From Gigantopelta aegis (taxonomy: Eukaryota; Mollusca; Gastropoda; Neomphalida; Peltospiridae), in assembly GCF_016097555.1 (NCBI RefSeq), contig NC_054713.1, forward strand, positions 2,311,025-2,375,024: 64,000 bases of DNA, read 5' to 3'. This document shows positions 57,814-64,000 of the stretch, in pieces. How positions within the stretch are numbered: position 1 is the first letter of the stretch; every line of letters starts with the position of its first letter. The notes under the pieces are model-generated. The model was not told the origin of the DNA. It did not search any database and saw nothing but the letters and a program-made list of their open reading frames with translations. A program made the position numbers and the translations under genes.

Positions 57814-58330
57814 ATTTTGTTTGTCAACTCAGATCCTACCCCAATACTGTTCGACGGAACGTATTCCGCAGTACCTTTGTGGTGCTTAATCAAACACGAC
57901 CATACAAGTGTTGACGATTTGGTCCGGAGGTAGGCGATGTTTGCCGAATCCCAGTGAACCGAAACTAAAGATTTTCTTCCTGGTTAGGCTACTTACGGGA
58001 AAATTTGGAAACTAATTTTAATTTCGATGCGTAATATATTTGAATGCTAACTTGCCCACCGCTGATAGACGTAAAACACGCTTTGTCGAGTGTTCGTATG
58101 TCAGATCGTTGCCCCTGGATTGTTTTTGAGAAATAACAAGCGGGTTAAGGACAAAAGGTAGGCATGCCTTCAATAATGTATGTATGATTAGTAGGTGGAT
58201 GGCCGATTAGTTGATTTCACGATAACAGAACTTGGAGTATAGTGCGTTGGTAAGAGAGACGTAGACAGAGAAAAAAGAGAAAAATGGGGTCAAAAATAAC
58301 TACATAGTAAGGCCAATACTCATCACTAAA
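57814..58330. other. Unassigned stretch
   Basis: No gene is recognised. Confidence 0.3.
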
Positions 58331-58338
58331 ATACTCTC

Positions 58339-58409
<71 letters not shown>

Positions 58410-58678
58410 ATAAATAAATACATAAATATACATAAATAAATAAATTATAAAATTGTGACTTCCTGTAGACAATGCTTAATAAATCAGAGAGGAGGGGGGG
58501 GGGGGGAGGGAGAGACAGACAGACAGACTTACAGGCAGATAGACAGAGAGAGACAGACAGACAGAGGGAGAGAGAGAAGGAGGTGGAGAGGGGTCAAACA
58601 TGACAACATAGAGGTCAACACAAAACATTACGCTTACCACACTTGCAAAAATCACAGAACCCCACCATTTCAAGGTCA

Positions 58679-58706
<28 letters not shown>
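58331..58706. repeat. (CT)n, G-run, GACA-rich and poly-C tracts
   Basis: CT run at 58334-58405, G run at about 58493-58507, GACAGACAG tract at 58512-58580 and poly-C at 58679-58706. Confidence 0.93.
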
Positions 58707-58709
<3 letters not shown>

Positions 58710-58887
58710 TATGGACAGGTTTATGTTCAATAATACCTAGGATTAGAACGTGTGTCTTTTTGTGACAAGTAGATGTTTGTCTCAGTACTTCTTGTTGCTG
58801 TTGCTATTGTTGCATTTTACTGTAGCCGCTGTAATAAGCATCATTGTTGTCATCGTCATCGTTGTTGTTATTGTTGTTGGTACAGGA

Positions 58888-59022
58888 ATGGAGGATGCGT
58901 ATGAAAAACTGCTCTCTAAGTGTCGACCTAAACTCGTGAAGACTATAGCAGGCATTAAGCCACTACTAGACGAACTCGAGTCTCGAGATACCCTGAACAG
59001 GGAAATGATTGCCAACATTCTG
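58888..59022 (+). CDS. CARD-containing protein, exon 1 (first half of the CARD)
   Basis: The CARD is a six-helix death-fold module that pairs with other CARDs in apoptosis and innate immune signalling complexes. ATG 58888 starts MEDAYEKLLSKCRPKLVKTI; 45 codons end in ANIL at CTG|GTGAGC. A TACAG acceptor just before the ATG (58881-58885) suggests an upstream non-coding exon. A hydrophobic frame reaching back to 58750 would then be intron. Phase 0 joins exon 2 exactly. There are no plus-strand splicing conflicts nearby. Confidence 0.82.
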
Positions 59023-59474
59023 GTGAGCGTAGACCATCTACAGAACTTACCCTGTGTGTTCACGCCAATAGAGCACCTCCTTATGTCTGCTTTTAATTAA
59101 AACAACGAAAAATAGCAGGCGTGTGGGTAGGAATGTGTGCAGGGTGGGGTTTGGATTGTGGCAAGCGGATGTCTGTTCATGCTAACATTCAATTAGTTTG
59201 GAGGAGGGAATGGGGTGGAGGTGTCGACAAACACCACCCACACCACATACCCTGCACACACACGCCGAAACATGTGTCATGTCGACAAATGACGCAGCTG
59301 GATTATGTGTTATACTGATAGTAGCTACACCTTCTGATGCTATTTTAGATCTTCGCAATCTAATATTGTGATCCCAAACTTTCTGGTATTAAAACTTCCC
59401 AGTCTGTATATTCTGGTAATAAATCTTCTAACCCTAGGTATTTCAAGCTTCTAATATTAAAACTGCCTAATCAG
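59023..59474 (+). other. Intron 1 of the CARD gene, left part
   Basis: No coding content. From about 59330 short degenerate repeats (AATCTTCTAACCCTA / TTCTGGTATTAAAACTTCC) begin; they resume after the SINE at about 59850-59970. Confidence 0.6.
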
Positions 59475-59843
59475 AAAAAAGAAAGAAATGTTTTATTTAA
59501 CGACGCACTCAACACATTTTATTTACGGTTATATGGCGTCAGACATATGGTTAAGGACCACACAGATTTTGAGAGGAAACCCGCTGTCGCCACTACATGG
59601 GCTACTCTTCCGATTGGCAGCAAGGGATCTTTTATTTGCGCTTCCCACAGGCAGGACAGCACAAACCATGGCCTTTGTTGAACCAGTTATGGATCACTGG
59701 TCGGTGCAAGTGGTTTACACCTACCCATTGAGCCTTGCGGAGCACTCACTCAGGGTTTGGAGTCGATATCTGGATTAAAAATCCCATGCCTCAACTGGGA
59801 TCCGAACCCAGTACCTACCAGCCTGTAGACCGATGGCCTGCCA
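59475..59843 (-). mobile_element. SINE, head type 3 with tail B, 10 bp target duplication
   Basis: Flanked by GCCTAATCAG at 59465-59474 and 59844-59853. In reverse it carries CTGGGTTCGGATCCCAGTTG, the centre and tail B. The head end is shorter than in 10057-10443. Confidence 0.9.
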
Positions 59844-59948
59844 GCCTAATCAGCGTTTTCTTATTCTAAACTTTGCTATCCTAAGAATTATGCTACTACT
59901 AAGTATTGTAACCCTAAGTTCTCTGGTACTAAAACATCGTAATATACA

Positions 59949-60100
59949 TTTTATGATACTAAATCTTCTCATCCCAGTATTGTTGCCATATGCATACGAG
60001 ACAAGGGGACGGGGGTACGGGCAGTTGCCCATCCCCCCGCCCCCTTGTCTCATACACATATGGCAACAATACTGGGATGAGAAGATTTAGTATCATAAAA
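59949..60100. repeat. 152 bp palindrome in CARD intron 1
   Basis: TTTTATGATACTAAATCTTC on the left is matched by the reverse complement of the right arm ending TATCATAAAA. Arms of about 75 bp share TCCCAGTATTGTTGCCATAT and a G-rich inner part. The inner motif GGCAACTGCCCGTCCCCCC recurs just outside the right end. Confidence 0.9.
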
Positions 60101-60139
60101 GGCAACTGCCCGTCCCCCCAGGCAAAACCTCAAATTCGT

Positions 60140-60702
60140 GTTAAAGTCACAGACCCTAGTTTCAGCCTGTGAAAATGGACACCAAGTTTGGCTACAAACC
60201 TGTCACACATTTCAAGAGTAAAGTTACAACAGAGTAAACAAGAGTCTGCATCGTTGAAAAAAGTTAATATTTTTTAAACGTTGACTAGAACTCTTTTTCC
60301 ACAGCCGTTACTTCCCAGAGGTACGTCCGTTTTAAAAAAATATGAAAGATGTATTTTGTGATATTGGAACAGAGGCGGTTTAAGGATCCATAGGGCCTCT
60401 AGCACAAATAACAGCAAATATATATTTTGCAACCCCCTTGGGGATAAGGGAAAAATTATCTGGGGAAAATAAATGTACGCATCACCGCGGGGGCCCATGA
60501 AGCACGGGGCCAGTAGCACTACAGGTAGTAGTACTATGATAAACCGCTTTGTATTGGAAACATTTTGAATGTATGGAAATGGACACGCTAAACATTAAAA
60601 TGTAAATAATGTCTGGTTTCAATTATGAAAACCGTCTCTAATTTGTGAAAAGCACACGGTGGTGTTTAAATATATATATATGGTCTGCCACTTTAACATT
60701 AA
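60140..60702. mobile_element. MITE family 2, interrupted by a hAT-like element
   Basis: CAGACCCTAGTTTCAGCCTG, CAAACCTGTCACACATTTCA and ATGTATTTTGTGATATTGGA follow the 32037 copy. The right part resumes after 60550 with TGTATGGAAATGGACACGCT. Confidence 0.75.
60370..60550. mobile_element. hAT-like MITE, 181 bp, 8 bp target duplication
   Basis: TATTGGAA flanks both sides (60362-60369 and 60551-60558). The ends are CAGAGGCGGTTTA and, in reverse, CAAAGCGGTTTA. An 8 bp duplication and CAGRGGCGG ends are standard for hAT elements. Non-coding. Confidence 0.85.
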
Positions 60703-60741
60703 AAATCTCCTCTTGTTTTCTTTCTTTTTTTTATCAAACAG

Positions 60742-61084
60742 GCAAAAATCATTTTGCAAGACCAAATTAGAGCCTTGTTGGATATTCTTCCCCGCCGCCC
60801 ACAGGAAGCTTTTGATGATTTTTACTTTTCGTTAGAAGAAGTAGACGAATCTAGTTCTGTTGCAATTCTCCGAGAACAGCTAGATCTAGCGGGACTACCA
60901 ATACCGCAACGGGGAATCCCAGAACAGGGTGCAGCGAGAAAGGCCGAAGTAAGCCGGGTGTCGACAAAGAATGACGAAGCTACACGAACATCAGACAAAA
61001 CGGTTTCTGATGCCAGTAATCGAACATCAACCACAGAAGGCGCTCGGAAGTATCCAGTTGGTGAAAGCCAACAATCAGACTATT
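60742..61084 (+). CDS. CARD-containing protein, exon 2 (second half of CARD and linker)
   Basis: Begins after TTATCAAACAG with [20 protein letters not shown] and [11 protein letters not shown], the characteristic end of a CARD ([16 protein letters not shown]). The CARD is about residues 1-95. A Ser/Thr-rich linker without obvious structure follows. The exon ends TATT|GTGAGT, 343 bp, leaving one base for exon 3. The LLDILPRR motif recalls caspase-2/9 and CRADD-type CARDs, but the C-terminal partner domain is outside the window, so the protein cannot be named. Confidence 0.85.
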
Positions 61085-61133
61085 GTGAGTGCCATAAATA
61101 TCACTTCGTATCAGTAGATGGATGGATGTATGG

Positions 61134-61310
61134 AAAAGTTTTGTTTTATTTAACGACGTCACTAGAGCACATTGATTTTTTATCTTATCATCGGCTATTG
61201 GACGTCAAACATATGGTCATTCTGACACTATTTTCAGAGGAAACCCTCTGTCACCACATAGGCTACTCTTTTTACGACAGGCAGCAAGGGATCTTTTATT
61301 TGCGCTTCCC
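61134..61310 (-). mobile_element. SINE fragment, tail A, in CARD intron 2
   Basis: AAGTTTTGTTTTATTTAACG, ATCATCGGCTATTGGACGTC and AGCAAGGGATCTTTTATTTG in reverse. It begins about 50 bp after the donor site of exon 2. Confidence 0.85.
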
Positions 61311-61625
61311 TGGATGGATGGATTCATGGATGGATGGATGGATGGATTTATCGACGGATGAATGGATGGTAGGATGGATCGATGGATTTATCGATGAATG
61401 GATGGATGGATCGATGGATGGTAGGAAGGATGGAGGGAGGGGTGGATGGATGCATATGTAGATGGTAGGTAGGTAAGTAGGTAGGTTGGGAGGCAGGCAG
61501 TTAGGCATTTGGACAGGCACACAAGTAGATAGATCGATAAATATATGGATATATGGATGGATGGAAGGATGGATGAATGAAAGGTAGGATGGATGGATAG
61601 ACAGGTATGTATGTATGTATTGATG
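61311..61625. repeat. (GGAT)n-rich tract
   Basis: GGATGGATGGAT with GGTAGGTAGGTA and ATGTATGT stretches. A second short GGAT run lies at 61810-61830. Confidence 0.93.
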
Positions 61626-61839
61626 TATGAATATCTATATATTGTATGTATGTCGAGGTTGACTGTTACATACATAGATATTAACGCACTGGCGCAGGGG
61701 ATAATTAAATCCTTTCTGGCCTCGCAAATTGTCCCGTGCCGTTGCTGGTACTCGAACCTATGGCACCGAATCGCCCGTAGCTTGATAGCTGGATGGGTAG
61801 ATAGATAGATGATGGATGGATGGATGGACAGATATATAA

Positions 61840-62925
61840 TAACATCACTGACAGTAACATCACTGACAGTAACATCACTGACAGTAACATCACCAACAGT
61901 AACATCGCCGACAGTAACATCATCGACAGTAACATCGTTCACAGTAACATCACCAACAGTAACATCGCTCACAGTAACATCGCCAACAGGCGATAACATA
62001 ACTGACAGTAACATCGCTCACAATAACATCACTGACAGTAACATCACCGACAGTAACATAGCTCACAGTAACATCGCCGACAGTAACATCACCAACCGTG
62101 ACAACACCGACAGTAACATCGCTCACAGTAACATACCGGCCTTGGTGGCGTCATGGTTAGGCCATCGGTCAACAGGCTGGTAGGTACTGGGTTCGGATCC
62201 CAGTCGAGGCATGGGATTTTTAATCCCGATACTGACTCCAAACCCTGAGTGAGTGCTCCGCAAGGCTCAGTGGGTAGGTGTAAACCACTTGCACTGACCA
62301 GTGATTCATAACTGGTTCAACAAAGGCCATGGTTTGTGCTGTCCTGCCTGTGGGAAGTGCAAATAAAAGATCCCTTGCTGCTAATCGGAAAGAGTAGCCC
62401 ATGTAGTGGCAACAGCGGGTTTCCTCTCCAAATATGTGTGGTCCTTAACCATATGTCTGACGCCATATAACCGTAAATAAAATGTGTTGAGTGCATCGTT
62501 AAATAAAACATTTCTTTCTTTCTTTCTTTCACAGTAACATCACCGACAGTAATATCGCCGACAGTAACATAACTGACAGTAACATCGCAAACAGTAACAT
62601 CATCGACAGTAATGCCGCCAACAGTAACATCGCCGACAGTAAATAAAATGTGTTGAGTGCGTCGTTAAATAAAACATTTCTTTCTTTTCTTTCACAGTAA
62701 CATCGCCGACAGTAATATCGCCGACAGTAACATCGCTGACAGTAACATAACTGACAGTAACATCGCAAACAGTAATATCACCGACAGTAACATAACCGAC
62801 AGTAACATCACAGACAGTAACATCACCAACAGTAACGTCGCCGACAGTAACATTGCCGACAGTAACATAACTGACAGTAACATCGCCGACAGTAACATCA
62901 CCGACAGTAACATCTCGCTGTGTGT
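61840..62925. repeat. Minisatellite ACAGTAACATCRCYG, about 15 bp unit, in CARD intron 2
   Basis: About 45 units with variants (CACTG, CACCG, GCCGA, GCTCA) are interrupted by one full SINE and one SINE tail piece at 62640-62694. Met-Leu-Leu-Ser frames on the minus strand are artefacts. Confidence 0.93.
62132..62528 (+). mobile_element. SINE, head type 3 with tail B, inside the minisatellite
   Basis: ACCGGCCTTGGTGGCGTCAT head, CTGGGTTCGGATCCCAGTCG, centre and tail B ending TTTCTTTCTTTC. Flanked on both sides by CACAGTAACAT, the array unit itself. Confidence 0.93.
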
Positions 62926-63198
62926 CTTCTCTTCAGGCCCAGGTTTTTCTCTACTCTATATAAATAAAGGTACAAATTTGGTTTCTGCCCTCCCCCTCCC
63001 CACTAGAGACTTTGCCCCTCCCACTAGAGATTGTGCCTAACCCATTACAGATGTCGTTACTACTGACATCTGTGCGTGTGTGTGTGCCTCCCTCCCCTTT
63101 CCATTTAGCTTTGCCACTTTTTTCATCTTTTTTGTTTTTATTTTTTTCCGATTCCTCTTTCACCATCATTCAAAGTTGTCTTCGTATCAATGTTTCAG
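62926..63198 (+). other. End of CARD intron 2
   Basis: A pyrimidine-rich run with TTTTTT and CCCTCCCC tracts leads to the acceptor at 63189-63198. CACTAGAGA occurs twice (63001 and 63021). Confidence 0.5.
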
Positions 63199-63263
63199 CG
63201 ATGACACCAGAAAGTGCGGCAAGACTACTTGAAAAGATCAGTGTTAGGGATAACGATGATGAC
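63199..63263 (+). CDS. CARD-containing protein, exon 3 (partial gene)
   Basis: Starts after AATGTTTCAG; the first two bases complete a Ser codon with exon 2. It encodes MTPESAARLLEKISVRDNDD plus one Asp and ends at GAC|GTAAGT in phase 0. Phases agree at both ends. The next exon must lie beyond the CT-rich tract or past the window edge; 181 codons are visible in total. Confidence 0.72.
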
Positions 63264-63278
63264 GTAAGTATGACGTAA

Positions 63279-63455
63279 ATACCGTGATATGCACTGTCCT
63301 ATCTGTAGTAGCCCATGTCTCGGTCTCTCTCACATAGACAGAGATAGAGAGAAGCAACCTGATGTCGGCACACAGGCCATACTGACCTTGATTTTTGTAT
63401 TGTGGTTTTAAATTATTTAAATTATATAATATGGTGTTATTAAGCAAAACAAACT
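63279..63455 (+). mobile_element. Decayed SINE remnant in CARD intron 3
   Basis: ACCGTGATATGCACTGTCCT and GTAGTAGCCCATG resemble the SINE centre, and GGTGTTATTAAGCAAAACAA the tail A end. Strongly diverged. Confidence 0.5.
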
Positions 63456-63508
63456 GTAACTCTCTCTCTGTTTCTGTCCCCTCCCCTCCTCTGTCACTCT
63501 GTGTTTCA

Positions 63509-63540
<32 letters not shown>

Positions 63541-63570
63541 TTCTGTCCCCTCCTCTCCTCTGTCTCTCTC

Positions 63571-63603
<33 letters not shown>

Positions 63604-63768
63604 TTTTCTCTCTCATTCTCTCCCCCTCTGCCTCTCTCTGTGTCTCACACTCTCTCTCACTCTCTCTCTCTGTCTCACTCTCTCTGTCTGTCTGTCTCTG
63701 TCTGTCTGTCTCTCTGTCTGTCTCTCTCTCTCTCTCTCTGTTTCTGTCCCCTCCGTCTCTCTGTCTCA

Positions 63769-63813
<45 letters not shown>

Positions 63814-63819
63814 ACACAC

Positions 63820-63865
<46 letters not shown>

Positions 63866-63877
63866 CTCTCCCTCTGC

Positions 63878-63908
<31 letters not shown>

Positions 63909-64000
63909 CTCTGTCTCTCTGTCCTCACTCCTCTCTCTCTCTACTCTCTCTCTGTCTACTCTCTCTCTCTCTCTCTGTCTGTCTGTCTCCTCCTCCTCTG
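63456..64000. repeat. CT-rich microsatellite running off the window
   Basis: CT runs with TCTG, CTCC and CACA steps for over 500 bp. It lies in intron 3 of the CARD gene if that gene continues. Confidence 0.95.

Noticed and set aside
58750..58887. Hydrophobic N-terminal extension of the CARD frame
   Set aside because: It is TTG/GTT-rich sequence ending in an acceptor-like TACAG, more likely intron than a membrane segment.

Overview
The window looks like repeat-rich nuclear DNA from a lophotrochozoan animal, most probably a mollusc. This rests on dense tRNA-derived SINEs sharing one central domain, intron-containing genes with GT-AG junctions, very long microsatellites and minisatellites, nested DNA transposons, and a class A GPCR of animal type. 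It is not bacterial: there are no operons, no ribosome binding sites and no CRISPR array. The species cannot be fixed from the sequence.

Genes are sparse. (1) 11.27-12.56 kb, plus strand: a complete class A GPCR in one coding exon. (2) 46.06-53.14 kb, minus strand: a two-exon gene of 296 codons joined exactly across a 6.2 kb intron; its family is not recognised. Inside that intron lie a minus-strand THAP zinc-finger relic with a frameshift and a CpG-rich upstream region, and a plus-strand candidate first exon below an NRF1-like site. (3) 58.89 kb to beyond the right edge, plus strand: three in-phase exons of a CARD (death-fold) protein, with the CARD itself split by the first intron.

The rest is mobile and tandem DNA. 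1-9.2 kb: GA tract, a 143 bp palindrome, an 18 x 69 bp minisatellite, a CAGACC array, degenerate arrays including six perfect TGACGTCA octamers. 9.3-18.2 kb: TTAA-flanked MITEs, SINEs, and a 676 bp TIR element inserted in a SINE with a perfect 9 bp target duplication. 19.2-21.6 kb: a 26 bp satellite (27 units) and a 19 bp satellite carrying TTAGGG. 23.9-28.8 kb: a 73 bp satellite bracketed by inverted repeats, whose monomer resembles the tail of a SINE also present in the window. 29.1-30.5 kb: two TIR elements built from iterated GGTACGAAATGAC motifs. 33.5-36.7 kb: a Tc1-like transposase relic in which a 68 bp coding segment has expanded to 27 copies, then was hit by a SINE, a 96 bp duplication and a GT tract, and ends at a 5'-truncated non-LTR retrotransposon (36.7-38.6 kb). 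38.6-64 kb: further microsatellites, SINEs, palindromes, hAT-like and pogo-like MITEs, and an AT-rich block.

The three genes show no sign of working together. The main interest is how tandem arrays arise from and move with transposons, plus modular SINEs built from at least three heads and two tails.
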